Origin: Apoda limacodes
Taxonomy: Eukaryota > Arthropoda > Insecta > Lepidoptera > Limacodidae
DNA length: 64,000 nucleotides
Assembly (NCBI GenBank): GCA_946406115.1
Contig: OX291545.1
Coordinates: 9,500,001-9,564,000 of the forward strand
Reading direction: 5' to 3'
Part shown: piece after piece, positions 44,727-54,959 of the stretch
Layout of the letters: every line of letters starts with the position of its first letter
Numbering within the stretch: position 1 is the first letter of the stretch
The notes under the pieces: model-generated
Seen by the model: the letters and a program-made list of their open reading frames with translations, nothing else
The model's database searches: none
Told to the model about the DNA's origin: nothing
Program-made: the position numbers and the translations under genes

Positions 44727-46480
44727 TCGGTCACAACCGAACTATTGCAACTTAAAAGTTTCAGTAGTTCGGTCAATCGGACTACTGCTACAAGAGGGAA
44801 TAATGGAGCATTTTATCACGGCAGGGAAAAAGTCTGAGATTAGAATTTTCAGCCCGCCCAAACTTTTAATTCGTTTAATTTAGAAAAAGTACATTGTTTA
44901 CATTAAGAATACTTATTAGTTAAATAGTAATGTAACATATTTTGTGGGCCACTAGCAACTAAACTAGGCCTAGCCTGTATTTTAGATGCTAGTCTCTTCC
45001 AGTGTTAATGACCCATGACAAAAGTTAGGTACTAGTACCACATGACTAAATAACCAACAGAACGATAGCTTAGAACAGTGTTTCAAGAATCATACCTCAA
45101 CTAGTAGGGTTGTCAACTGACACATTTAGTAAATTAAATCAATAGATAGCTGATATCGATTTTTTTATCTTTATATAGCTATATAATGCTAGTTCGTTAT
45201 AAAATTTTATTGACTTACCGTTCGATCAACATCATTATAATTTAGACGATTTTATGTTTTAAAGGTAAAATTAGTCTTAGTTTAAGAATATGTGTATAGT
45301 ATTTGTAGAATTTAGACGTAATAAAAAATGAAACATTTTTGGAATTTAAATAAAAAATTGTAATTATAAAATTAGGTACAATATAATTGAAAGCTTATAT
45401 GCTGTTTAAATATACAAACATTATAAACATGTTACAAATACTAGGTAGGCTTTACTAACAGAAAAAAAACATAGGAGACAATAATAGTTCAAAAACTTTA
45501 AGTAAACTATGTTTTTTTTATCTTATATAGGTTCCTATTCTTACTTTTGAGGTATGGAACGATACCCTAAAAACTACAAATAAATGTATCTCTAGCTCCA
45601 ATAGGCTCAAGAAACCTGCCAGAAAGTTCTTGCCTTGTACAAATGTAAAAAATAACTCAAGTCAATTACGAGTGCCCGATTTGCAATTGACCGGTATTTT
45701 TCTTGTTCTTATCAATTTTTGTTATAAGTACCTATTAACTTCTTTTGAGAAGTTATAACAACTTACTATAGTTCCGAAAATCGAAATCAATAATTTTGTG
45801 TTTTCTTTACGTTACAAGACTTTCAATTAGGCACTGTGATTTCTTTCAAGTTTGTAAATACAAGGGTTCAAAAGTTAGACGTGGGGAAACAAAAAAATCT
45901 ACACAGTTGAACTACTACAAAATAAATCTTCGATTAGTTCAACAGTTGAACTAATTAGGTGTAGGTACCTACTAGTGGGAACGTAGAATTTTAGAACTTT
46001 AAAGGCTAATAACTCGTGCAGTATGCACTTTTTATTTAAACAATATTTAACTATTAAATATTTATTAAAAACTCTTAATACATTTTCAAATTATCCAATG
46101 ATACCCGACACGATAGAGTGTGTCAAGAAATATATTTTCGTCCCTCAGTTCAATGTATGGAGCTACCCCTAAATATTTTTTCTTAATTTCATTACAAATC
46201 TGTGTGGCGGTTTACATAAGACTTTCCTGAAAATCATTTCATCACAATATACATATGCAAAGATAGCGGAATTAAAACGCTGTGACATACGGATAGACGG
46301 ACGGACATGATGGATTTATAAGGGACCTTTTTGCTTTTTGGCTATGGAACCCTAACAAAGTTAAACCTAACCCTATTCAGTAGGGAGGTACCAATAATAT
46401 AATTTTTAATATAATAAATTATTTATTTATGTGCATACATTAATATATGCATGTTTATATGTATCGTGGTTGGGGTGAAC

Positions 46481-46523
46481 AAAAGGGGGCGCTGAGATTT
46501 TTTTTTCCCTTGCGCCCCCTTTT
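46481..46523. repeat. 12-bp GC-rich hairpin
   Basis: aaaagggggcgc at 46481-46492 pairs perfectly with gcgccccctttt at 46512-46523 across a 19-nt T-rich loop. The T-run lies in the loop, not after the stem, so this is not a bacterial-style terminator. Confidence 0.85.
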
Positions 46524-46784
46524 ATTGACTCTTACCTGTATCATTATTATTGTTGGTACCTACATTTTTTAAGATTAACCTGCCTATTGTAATTATTCAG
46601 CCAACTTAGGATAAAAAAATATAGGTATTTACCTGTCAAGATCTTTTGGGTATGTAAAAAAGGAAATTTCCTTTTTTTATTAGAATTTTCCATACACACA
46701 GTAGGTACATGTATTTGGCATTTCTAAAAGGCTTTGCACTAATCGATAGCAAACGCTAAAAGAACTATTATTTTAATCGCTCGC

Positions 46785-46940
46785 ACTCGCACACGATACA
46801 CGAAGCCCTGAGGTGCGCACGCTCACTGAGCCAGTTGAAACCGGTTTATACTCGAGCGGGCGTCGGTCCTCGCCCCGCGCGCCGTGTCAGTGACAGGCGA
46901 CGCACACATACCCGTGCTTGTAGTAGTGGTCTCGCTAGAG
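46785..46940. other. CpG-rich block inside the 1.94-kb element
   Basis: 'cgagcgggcgtcggtcctcg', 'ccccgcgcgccgtgtcagtg' and 'acaggcgacgcacaca' give a promoter-like composition with an initiator-like gTCAGTg. Overlapping minus-strand frames show no domain. It may be a captured host promoter fragment. Confidence 0.35.
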
Positions 46941-47326
46941 CCGGTTGTTTGAAGCTATCAGTCTGTGGGTTATTTAGCCTTGTGCTAGTACCGAGGTAAC
47001 GACAAAAATACAAAATATTACATAACATAAAATAAATAACAAATATTATAGATGTTAAAACATTAAAAATGACCTTGTTAGTTACCAGTAAAAGTAAAGT
47101 AAAGTAAATTAATGTTGGAGGGTAATGCCTAATGTTATTGATGACTTGAACTTGTAACTCGTTCTATGCAACAAGTTGCCGATTAGTAAAGTAGCTAATT
47201 ATGTACATTACCACAAAAACTAATAGTCCGTGAGCCAGATAGTATAATTTGTCAGTCATTTCCTCTCAAGCGATAACTCGTGAAATGCTTCAGAGAGTTG
47301 TATTACGCAGCATGGTGAACGTCAGC

Positions 47327-48657
47327 TGCCGTTAAATTAGCAATCGGCGCTCACACCTGCCTCCCATGCTTTACCTTTTACTGCATCAGCTGACGACCTT
47401 TCCACCAACATAGAGCCAGCTGACGTTTTTATTTATTCAAAATTGCATGTAAACTATCATCTGATACATTTTCAAGTAAGAGGAAATCACTGAATAAAAA
47501 ATTTTTTTTTTGCATGTTCGTGTGACCAGCTGACGTATAATCCACTACGGTACGGCCAGCTGACTTTTTTTTTAACTTCGAATAATTGCGTTAACTATCA
47601 TTTAACAAATTTTCAGCCGGGAGGAAATGATCGAAAACAACTTTTTTTTTTACGTGATTGAGAGGCTGCCGCTGCCCCACCCACCCACGGAGCGGCAACT
47701 GAGGTTCTCCATGCTGCATAATACTCTACAGTATTACACAAGGTATAGCTCGAGAGGAAATCATAGAATTTTCTAAAATGTAACCTTTTCTGGCTGGATA
47801 GTTATTTTAGTAACCGTGCCATCGTCAACAGCATGTATATTATTCCGATCTACAAGATTTGGATGCAATAGAGGAGGGGGGCCTACTACTTTATACCTGT
47901 CGAATATTTGAAAGGTGAGGTGGGGCTTATTTATTACATTCTGTCGGTATAGATATAGGGAGAATGTACAAGCAGCGCTTAATTTGAGCAGCTGCCTTGG
48001 ATATAATATAATACATCCACACATACACACATTTTAGATAAATTTTTTCAATGTTAAAATTAATTCAGAATATTTATTTTATTGAAATATATCCGTATGT
48101 TTCAATTTTTGAAAATTTATTAAGAATATTAATATAATTAAAATATAAATTATTTCATTCTGTGCGTGCATGGAGTGTAATGTCGAATAACTGTAGTTAT
48201 GTCATTTCCTCCCACTTGAAAATGTGTCAGATGATAGTTTACATGCAATTTCGAATAAATAAAAACGTCAGCTGGCTCTTTGTTGGTGGAAAGGTCGTCA
48301 GCTGATGCAGTGAAAGGTGGAGCGAGGAGCCAGGCGTGAGCGAGGAGCCAGGCGTGAGCGCCGATCGCATATTTAAATACGTCAGCTGACGGGTTTTCCA
48401 TCAACATAGAGCCAGCTGACGTTTTTATTTATTCAAAATTGCATGTTAAATCACTGATTGAAAAATTTTTTTTTGCATGTTAGTGTGACCAGCTGACGTA
48501 TAATCCACCACGGTACGGCCAGCTGACTTTTTTTTATCTTCAAAGAATTGCGTCAACTATCATTTAACAAATTTTCAGTCGGGAGGAAATGATTGAAAAC
48601 ATTTTTTTTTACGTGATTGAGAGGCTGCCGCTGTCCCACCCACCAACGGAGCGGCAG
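47327..48657. repeat. About twelve CAGCTG palindromes
   Basis: CAGCTG, mostly as CAGCTGAC(G), occurs near 47327, 47389, 47413, 47527, 47558, 48269, 48299, 48381, 48413, 48490, 48520 and 48652. Spacing is conserved between the two direct blocks (for example ~31 bp between the 'acgtata' and 'actttt' versions). CAGCTG is an E-box recognised by bHLH factors in animals; a function here is only a possibility. Confidence 0.75.
48323..48358. repeat. 18-bp unit in perfect tandem duplicate
   Basis: cgaggagccaggcgtgag occurs twice without a gap. Confidence 0.95.
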
Positions 48658-48817
48658 CTGACGTTCACCATGCTGCATAATAAAACCCTCTGAAGCATTT
48701 TATCAGTTATCGCTTGAGAGGAAATTGGTAAGGAAAACCTGTTGCTGGCTCACGGACTATAGGGACCTAAGAACATTTATTACGAAATAATGAATCATAT
48801 GTGAGTGCGTGACGTTG

Positions 48818-48820
<3 letters not shown>

Positions 48821-48856
<36 letters not shown>

Positions 48857-48862
48857 GGTGTG
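48821..48862. repeat. (TG)n microsatellite
   Basis: An uninterrupted TG run followed by (TGGG) steps, just right of copy 2. Confidence 0.95.
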
Positions 48863-48954
48863 TTTGAGGGTGTTTATGTTTTATTTTGCACATATTTGTC
48901 GGTCACTTTAACATAGTAAAAAGATTTTCGATTTCGTGGTAGTTTTTAGTTTTT

Positions 48955-49222
48955 AGCCGTCCGTCGCAGCCTAGTTGGTATTGTGGCCGACTGCTGCGCA
49001 AAGGGTGTGGGTTCGATTCCCGCATTGGACAAACATTTATGTGATCTAACCATTGTGTTTGTCTTGAGTCTGGGTGTATTTATGTATAATATGTATGTAT
49101 TTACAAAAAAAAATAATAATATATATGTACCTGTATCTGTTGTCTGACACCCATAACACAAGCTCTGCTTACTTTGGGGCCAGACGGCGCTGTGTGTAAT
49201 GTCCAAAATATATTTATTTATA
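48955..49222 (+). mobile_element. tRNA-derived SINE of a second family
   Basis: The head 'gtccgtcgcagcctagttgg' to 'gggttcgattcccgcattgg' is tRNA-like, with an exact pol III B box (ggttcgattcc) at about 49011. The 5' gtcc and 3' ggac can pair as an acceptor stem. The unrelated body follows: 'gtcttgagtctgggtgtatt', an A/T-rich centre, and the end 'ttactttggggccagacggc', 'gctgtgtgtaatgtccaaaa'. It is not a functional tRNA: the acceptor stem is imperfect and the tail continues as a SINE body. Confidence 0.8.
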
Positions 49223-49229
49223 TTTTGTC

Positions 49230-49680
49230 AGGATCATTTTGCAGTTAAAATAATTGAGATGATAAATATCAATAACTTTGTTAAGTTTGTTGTAAAGCAT
49301 TGGGCCGAGGTAACATTGGAATTTTCGTATAAAAGAATTTCTAGATAATGGAATTTGACATACTTTATCTTTACGACTAGAGGGTGACGGCGAGCGGGGC
49401 TGGGGACGCTTGAAAGGATAAACATCTAAGAATTACCATGCAGTTTTATCCGCCATGTCCTAAGAGAGTCCTGACCTTGCTCTTAAAATGGTTGCCGTCG
49501 TGATTTATACAAAGGTGCAGTCATTTCAATACTGGTTCAGGGCTTCTCAATTCTCAAAAGGGTGCATTTCGCTTATTAAATACTGATCTATATACATCGG
49601 TGGTTGAATACATGTTTAATGTAATTCTTGAATTTAAAACCAGCAAGGTAAATGATGTCATAGTTTAAGTCGCTGTCGCT
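49230..49680. other. No gene recognised
   Basis: AT-rich with no recognised frame; a short C/T-rich stretch is near 49384-49410. Confidence 0.35.
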
Positions 49681-49727
49681 GCGTAGGATGCGGGCTTGCA
49701 GGAGTCAGTGATATATATTGTATTCTG

Positions 49728-49819
49728 TGAGTCAGTGCTTCGGAGCAGTCGTTTTGCGCCGCGGACTGAGTCGCGTGCGCTGCTGGTTTGCTCGCGTTTT
49801 TTTTTTAATTTTTTAAGAG
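49728..49819 (+). promoter_or_regulatory. Possible promoter and 5'UTR exon
   Basis: An arthropod-type initiator (gTCAGTg, A at 49734; another at 49705) is followed by GC-rich leader DNA ('gcgccgcggactgagtcgcg') with GGAC about 30 bp downstream, close to the downstream-promoter-element position. The leader ends at a consensus donor (AAGAG|GTAAGG, intron from 49820). There is no ATG-led frame, so it would be a non-coding first exon. The target gene is unknown; plus-strand candidates to the right include the 53.4-kb frame and the THAP gene. Confidence 0.35.
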
Positions 49820-49829
49820 GTAAGGTTTT

Positions 49830-51950
49830 TTATTAATTTTCTTATACTTCAAATTTGTGTTATGTTCGTTAATTATCTATCATCTACTTTAACTAAAAAT
49901 AACTGCATGAAAAGTCAAATAATTTGAAATTTTAAAAAAAAATTTGGCTGAAACAATTCGATAATAATAATCAAAATAAAACAGTAATAATTATAATCAA
50001 CTGTATGAATATTATCTTATATCTTTAATTATTTTGTATTTTGATTTGCTTTATCTTACATAACAATTATGATCGTTTTGATTTATTAAATTGTAATAAT
50101 AACAAAAAATTAATATATGTTAAATAAATGTTACAATAATTGTACCTACATATATAATTTAACACAATCAAAACGATTAAATTAAAAATAAAGAAATCTT
50201 CTGAAAAAATTGCATTAGGCTTAGTGCTTCCTCCATTTTGGCAGCGTTGCAACGCTGGATAGCCAGGCTTATTCTTTGAGACGTGTAGCTACCAGCCTTA
50301 GGGACTCTTATCTCCTGGATGAGACGGTAACGAGAGTTCGTGGTAGATCTCTTTAGTTCCAAATCCCCACGGACTTATAGAGTTTCAACAACAAACGACA
50401 CAAACAAGAAATCGTCACTGAGGCCCGTGTATTTTTTTATTTAACAATCTTTTTTGCACACTTGTACAAATTGTGAACTTAATGCCAAAGGGCAGTTTCT
50501 GCCAGTTAACCATGGGTATTAAATAAAAAACAAATGGTGGTGCAACATTGAAAGGGCGATTCAGTCATGAAATACAATAAAAATAAAGTATCTGCGCCGA
50601 TTGCAGTTATTATATTAATATTAACATTAAATTGTAATAGTCAATTCAAATAAGTATATTAAAATATAAGTATGCTTAGCCCAAAATAGTGTGTGATATC
50701 AAAAAAATTATATTATCCTGTATTTTAATATACTTATTTGAATTGATCGCCAAGACGAGCTAAGCTAAGCTCAAGGGCACTACTTACTTTTTCTCGAAGC
50801 CCTTCGTCGTTTTTTGAACTCTCATAACTTGGGTTTGGATTATACCAGATGAACAAAATTCTTGGACTATGATGTCAATAGTAGACTTATAAAACAAATA
50901 AAGTTTCAATTGGATAGCTCTAATACACTGAATTCTATTTATATCTAAAAAACCCCGATTCCGTCACTGAGTCAGTGATGATCACCAAAATTCTTAGGGT
51001 ACTTCTTGTAGTCCTAGAAAGTTTAAATGTAGTATGTCAGCTAGTATTAGTACACAATCAACAAAAAAAATCTAAAACTTAGAACTTTGACCCCCCACCC
51101 CTTAAACTAGGGGATGGAATGAGACTTTCGCAAATTTTTATGCTAAAGGTCAAAAAATTGATATAGGGACTCCTTGTAATAAATAATTAAATACATATTT
51201 CAGAATTTTTAGTAAGTATTTTAAATTAAGGGTGAATGTTTGTATGTGTTTCCCCTTTATTATTTTCATTTTTGTTTTTCATGCCATAGATTTGAAAATT
51301 ATACAAGTACACCATCTTCTTAGTACAAATAAAAAAATACGTGTTCCAGGTTTTTTTTAAAAAATCAAAATTAGGGGATAAAAGTGTATATGGGGCTTTC
51401 GTCAGCTTTCAGTACAATACTACATTAATTAACTCCTTGTATTAGCTACGAGTAATTATTACAATGTAGGTTTACGTCGTTATAATCTACATTATTTCTG
51501 ACAGCGCCGACATTCCACTAATTAGAAATTACCCCCCCCCCCCTAGTACAGCCTGCAAAAACTGTATGCTTAGCAATCATGTGTAATGTGCAAAACCAAA
51601 ACTAATTTAAATTTGACACTGCTCTTATCTTTATTATTTAGTGATCTTATCTTGATCTTATCTTATCTTATCTTCATTACAAACCCAGTACAGACAGACA
51701 TCTTGCCAAAATAAAAGCAGAGCATCCTACAAATCTTCACACTTTTAGATTATTTTATCGTACGTAACCGGTGGGACGTAGAAAGCATACATCTAGGTCT
51801 GACTTAATTATCAATTGTCAAAAGAGTAAATACTTACGATGCTTTCCAATAGCTTCCCATTGAACAAAAGTTCCTTGGGTGATTTTTTAAATTATTCAAA
51901 ATCGTACAAACATGTTGATAAAGTAATGCGTCACTTTGGTTCATCAAAAC
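49830..51950. other. AT-rich DNA with a long inverted repeat and an unrecognised frame
   Basis: Contains the hairpin at 50641-50746, a C-run at about 51530, and TTATC repeats at about 51642-51674. A minus-strand frame at 50177-50362 (ELKRSTTNSRYRLIQEIRVP then KAGSYTSQRISLAIQRCNAA) has protein-like composition, but I do not recognise it and found no clear splice sites. Repeated 'ccccttaaactaggggat'-type text near 51100 resembles the 32.4-33.5-kb repeat family. Confidence 0.35.
50641..50746. repeat. 26-bp perfect inverted repeat, 54-nt loop
   Basis: tcaattcaaataagtatatt followed by aaaata (50641-50666) has an exact reverse complement at 50721-50746. The size resembles a small fold-back MITE or a precursor hairpin. 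Confidence 0.9.
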
Positions 51951-52129
51951 AACATTGCTTTGATCCTTGGCTGATGCAGGTTTTAGAAAAAAAAGACTCG
52001 ACGTTTTCCGTTTAAATACGTATGTTTACCTGAAACTAATGCGTATTTCTCACAAAACTTACTTGTTATCTCGAGATGTGAACTTTACCGGCATTCAAAC
52101 GAAAAATTTCTTTTCTTGTGCGGAACATG

Positions 52130-52740
52130 TACGTAAAGTTAGCAGAACACTAACGAAAGAAATGGGATTTAGGGAAAACCAAATACATATAGAATTTGCC
52201 GCTAATTTGCCGTGATTTATCCGTGAAAAAATAAAATTTGCCGCTTTTATATTTCTTGAGTTACAGAGTTTTCTGCTAACTTTACGTAAAGTTTACGTAA
52301 AAGAAGTTCTTCAATCTGGGGCTAAGATATTGTACACACAAATAATTTTAAATATACTACTTTGTATCTCAATCTTTAATTTTTAAGTATTTTGTCTTGT
52401 GTTCGTGAACAAAATAGAATTTTCAACGCTGACATCATTAACATCATAATTCTAATACGCTTAATCTGTGATCAGCTGTGTGGAGCGTTCGAAAAGCAAC
52501 TTAGTATGGTAGTGTTACTACTTCAACCATTTAAACCGAATTCCAACCTGGATGGCCGTTCAAAAAGTTTTGTAGATATTTTTTAGCCTAGGCTAAGTTT
52601 TAAGATAAATCACGGCAAATTCCTATGTATTTACTTTTCTCAAAATTCCATTTTTTTCGTTAATGTAAGCTCTGTAACTCAAGAAATATAAAAGCGGCTA
52701 ATTTTATTTTTTCGATTATTTAATATTATATAATTTTAAA
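52130..52740. repeat. Dispersed repeat with ACGTAAAGTTAGC palindromes, copy 2
   Basis: Shares 'gtacgtaaagttagcagaac', 'gccgtgatttatcc', 'ctgctaactttacgtaaagt', 'gataaatcacggcaaattcc' and 'ctcaagaaatataaaagcgg' with 38381-38840, partly in inverse order, as expected if both derive from a fold-back element. Open frames over 51967-52586 are incidental. Confidence 0.55.
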
Positions 52741-52744
52741 TAAT

Positions 52745-53430
52745 ATTTACGGAGTATTAAGCAAACAGTAAGAGCACTATCTGATCACGAAAAATCACTA
52801 AGTATATTGTAAATACTCTCCTGCTGCGCCTGCGTAAGTACGTGACGATAATTTAGTGACTGGGCCGAGATAAGGGCCGGTACCCACGAGCGACAGATAG
52901 AAAACAAGTAATTATGCAATATCACTAATCGTGCTTTGACATTACTTCATAATAAATACTTGAATATTAAATTGTCAACGGCTGAGGCTGTCAATATTAT
53001 TTTCACCTCACCAGCACGAAAAGGATAGTTTTGCTGTCCAAATACAGTCAGCAAAATTGAATTTTCAGGCAAAGTAATTCACTGTTCGAACATTGACTTT
53101 TGCAATTAACCCTATGATGAAAAAAAAAACAATACAATGACTGGTCAGAAATAAATTTCGGGACAAATACTTAACCTTGTTAATTTTAATTAAGAATATA
53201 AGTATACAGCATTATTTCGTTTTTAAGTGAGTTTTTATAAATTATTAGTATTATTAAAAGTTTATACAGCTAACTTAAAAAATATCATACGTTGTTTTGA
53301 TAGCAATGGCAGAGGTTGTAGTAGGTACAATTCCGAAAGCAACCTCAATTTAAAAAAAAACAAAGTAAAATGGCGGCAAGCTAGTTTTTTTAACATAAGA
53401 TTGTTTATTTAATTAATAATTCTATTTTGT
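52745..53430. other. No gene recognised
   Basis: AT-rich with a GC-richer spot at 52820-52910. A short frame at 53227-53412 has no recognised domain. Confidence 0.35.
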
Positions 53431-53437
53431 TTGAAAA

Positions 53438-53641
53438 ATGAGCGATACAAGCTACGAAGATATTTCTCTGACACCAGAAGAATTAAGACAACAAGTCTCC
53501 AATGCCGAACTTAACTTTTTACCAGACAAGTCACGTAAAAATATTTTTCTCGCTGGTAGAGGTAAAAAGTTGTATGTTGGACGCGTGAGCAAATTTTTTC
53601 GGTCTCGTGCCTTTAAATCCCTCGCTATGTTCAGTATTTAA
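53438..53641 (+). pseudogene. N-terminus of a possible Crypton-type recombinase ORF
   Basis: ATG at 53438 after an AT-rich leader encodes MSDTSYEDISLTPEELRQQV, SNAELNFLPDKSRKN and IFLAGRGKKLYVGRVSKFFR, stopping after 67 codons. The acidic start followed by a 'LP.KSRK.Y' segment resembles the N-terminal part of Crypton-like tyrosine recombinases and their domesticated relatives in insects; this is from memory and weak. The sequence after codon ~36 diverges from that pattern, so the fragment is probably truncated or fused. A short host exon is the alternative. Confidence 0.35.
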
Positions 53642-53649
53642 AGTCAGCA

Positions 53650-54165
53650 CTTCTACCAAAAAACGCTTTTGCTCACTTGTATAACAAATAACTATAGTCT
53701 TATGTACGCTTGTCTCATCTCACGTTGAATACGCAATTTTTTTTTTCCGTTTCTTTAGGCACATTTTAGAGATTATTTTTAAATTTAATTGAGTTATAGT
53801 TTTATATTTACAGTTGTTTTTACTTTATTTTTTGTTAGATTTTACTTTGTTGTCTCAAATTTAATCTTGACAAGTTAGGTTGACAAATTTTCATTAAAAC
53901 TACGGAGCTCTAACGACGTACGACACGCGCTTGGCCGGTTTTTTTTTGTTAGCACACTTGGCGAACACTTAAAATCTTGTGTAGCTTTTCGAACACCCTT
54001 TAGTTATAATTATTTGCTTAAGCAGCTGTTACATCATACCTACTTCTAAGGTTCATTATGAGTGGGCAATACTAATAGGTCAATACGTACGCATTAAAAA
54101 TCTTAAACACTTAATAATGTGCATTTCAATTAGGTAGTCTTGTAATAACAATATATAATTATATC
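53650..54165. other. Non-coding; contains a GGCCGG-tail repeat scrap
   Basis: 'cgacgtacgacacgcgcttg' and 'gccggttttttt' near 53915-53948 are the end of the GGTTCCGT-type repeat family. The rest is AT-rich. Confidence 0.45.
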
Positions 54166-54167
54166 AT

Positions 54168-54345
54168 TACGACAGATCCCCGAAAAGGTGGCCAAAGATG
54201 TTACGAGCGTTTGGCCATAACATCTATGTTTTACTGATGGTATTCCGTTCCACAAATATGATGGTTGGTGAGCCTATGCGGTGCTGCCGCGACCCAGATC
54301 GAAATAACCACCGTGTGTTCTCGCAGGAACAACAGCTTGGAACAC
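54168..54345 (-). repeat. Dispersed repeat ('gcctatgcggtgctgccgcg' type)
   Basis: The block 'acgacagatccccgaaaagg', 'tggccaaagatgttacg', 'aacatctatgttttactgat' and 'ggttggtgagcctatgcgg' stands out in composition. It matches, as far as I remember, a repeat common in moths and butterflies ('atctttggccacc...gatctgtcg' on the other strand). There is only one copy in the window, so internal evidence is lacking. Confidence 0.35.
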
Positions 54346-54492
54346 TAAAAAACTTTATTTGATTTTAGACTTTATTTGTATAGAAATAAGGTCGCTTTAC
54401 GATTAAGGTATAATAGTTTAGTTATGTAATACGAGACTGTGGCGCTAGTATAGGCGGAAGTTCCCAAGATTAAAAAAAAAAAAAGGCGCCAT

Positions 54493-54535
54493 TATAAAAA
54501 AAAAACGTTGGCGCGGTTTTGTAAATTAGATTTGC
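54493..54535 (+). promoter_or_regulatory. Possible TATA promoter and tiny 5' exon of the THAP gene
   Basis: TATAAA at 54493-54498 lies between GC-containing patches ('aaggcgcc' and 'gttggcgcggtttt'). A donor (TTTGC|GTAAGTT) at 54536 and the acceptor tgtttgttatag at 54619-54630 define a 95-nt intron just before the THAP exon. If TATA is used, transcription would start about 54523, giving a very short non-coding first exon. Confidence 0.35.
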
Positions 54536-54654
54536 GTAAGTTTTTTAATATTAACTATAAATTTGATATTATTAACGTTGACAAAGTGATAAAGCATGAA
54601 TAATTTGTTTTTTGTTATTGTTTGTTATAGATTTGGAACATATAATTGATAACT

Positions 54655-54918
54655 ATGAGTAGAATTAAGTGTTGTATAAAAAACTGTGACTCCAATGGTC
54701 AAACTAAAAATATTTATCTTCATGCTTTTCCTTCGGTGGGATATAAACGAATTCTTTGGTTAAAAAACATAGGTGATAATAATTTATATTCATATAATGC
54801 AAAACAACTACATACCAAAAAAGTATGTAGCAAACATTTTGAAGAAAAATTCTACGAAAATGGAAAACTTAATTATGTTTACGCAAGACGGAAGGATATC
54901 CAAAAAATCAACCAGAAA
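54655..54918 (+). CDS. THAP-type zinc finger exon
   Basis: Starts at ATG 54655, 24 nt after acceptor 'ttgttatag', and ends in phase 0 at donor AAA|GTAAGT (54919). It encodes 88 residues beginning MSRIKCCIKNCDSN. The THAP signature is visible: C7-x3-C11, the invariant Trp in ILWLKN (about residue 34), FP at 28-29, and C-x2-H in VCSKHFEEKFYE (about residues 62-65), spanning the usual ~80-90 residues at the N-terminus. The C-terminal AVPTIF-like box is not recognisable (LNYVYARRKD instead). THAP domains bind DNA and occur in P-element-type transposases and in host transcription factors. No transposase domain follows, so a host or domesticated gene is plausible. Confidence 0.8.
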
Positions 54919-54924
54919 GTAAGT

Positions 54925-54955
54925 TACCTAATATAATCCAATAGGTTACTATTTC
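54925..54955. other. Start of THAP intron
   Basis: Sequence right after the GTAAGT donor; if unspliced the frame would run only six more codons to TAA at 54934. Confidence 0.5.
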
Positions 54956-54959
54956 TTAC

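Larger units (their letters stand above)
45040..46984. mobile_element. 1.94-kb TIR element inserted in copy 2
   Basis: Termini: (C)ACATGACTAAATAACC on the left and GGTTATTTAGCCTTGTG on the right, a 17-bp inverted repeat with two mismatches. CTAGTACC occurs on both sides (45032-45039 and 46985-46992) and once in copy 1 (44421-44428), so it is a 7-8-bp target duplication, consistent with a hAT-like mechanism. Inside are AT-rich DNA, a perfect 12-bp hairpin (46481-46523) and a GC-rich CpG block (46785-46940). No transposase frame above 60 codons is visible, so it is non-autonomous or decayed. Confidence 0.75.
47224..48759. mobile_element. 1.54-kb TIR element built of CAGCTG blocks
   Basis: Left terminus TAGTCCGTGAGCC, right GGCTCACGGACTA; the similarity continues inward for ~110 bp ('tttcctctcaagcgataact', 'atgcttcagag', 'gcagcatggtgaacgtcagc'). 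TAA precedes and TAG follows the element, while copy 1 has a single TAA at the empty site, so a 3-bp duplication is likely (PIF/Harbinger-like by length only). Blocks at 47390-47700 and 48373-48665 are direct copies; 48200-48320 is an inverted copy of 47340-47490. There is no transposase. Confidence 0.75.
44727..48800. repeat. Tandem duplication, copy 2 (split by two elements)
   Basis: Follows copy 1 directly. Three pieces align in order with copy 1: 44727-45039, 46985-47223 and 48760-48800. The gaps are filled by the elements at 45040-46984 and 47224-48759. The first piece preserves the fold-back's right terminus and target duplication better than copy 1 (CAAGAGG then GAATAATG). Confidence 0.85.

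Noticed and set aside
46481..46523. Rho-independent terminator
   Set aside because: The T-run is in the loop rather than after the stem, and the host is eukaryotic.
49011..49030. Functional tRNA gene at the B box
   Set aside because: The acceptor stem pairs only partly, no clean anticodon arm is seen, and the sequence continues into a SINE body.
48946..49425. Minus-strand frames next to the SINE as genes
   Set aside because: The first is the antisense of the SINE; the second has no domain or splice support.
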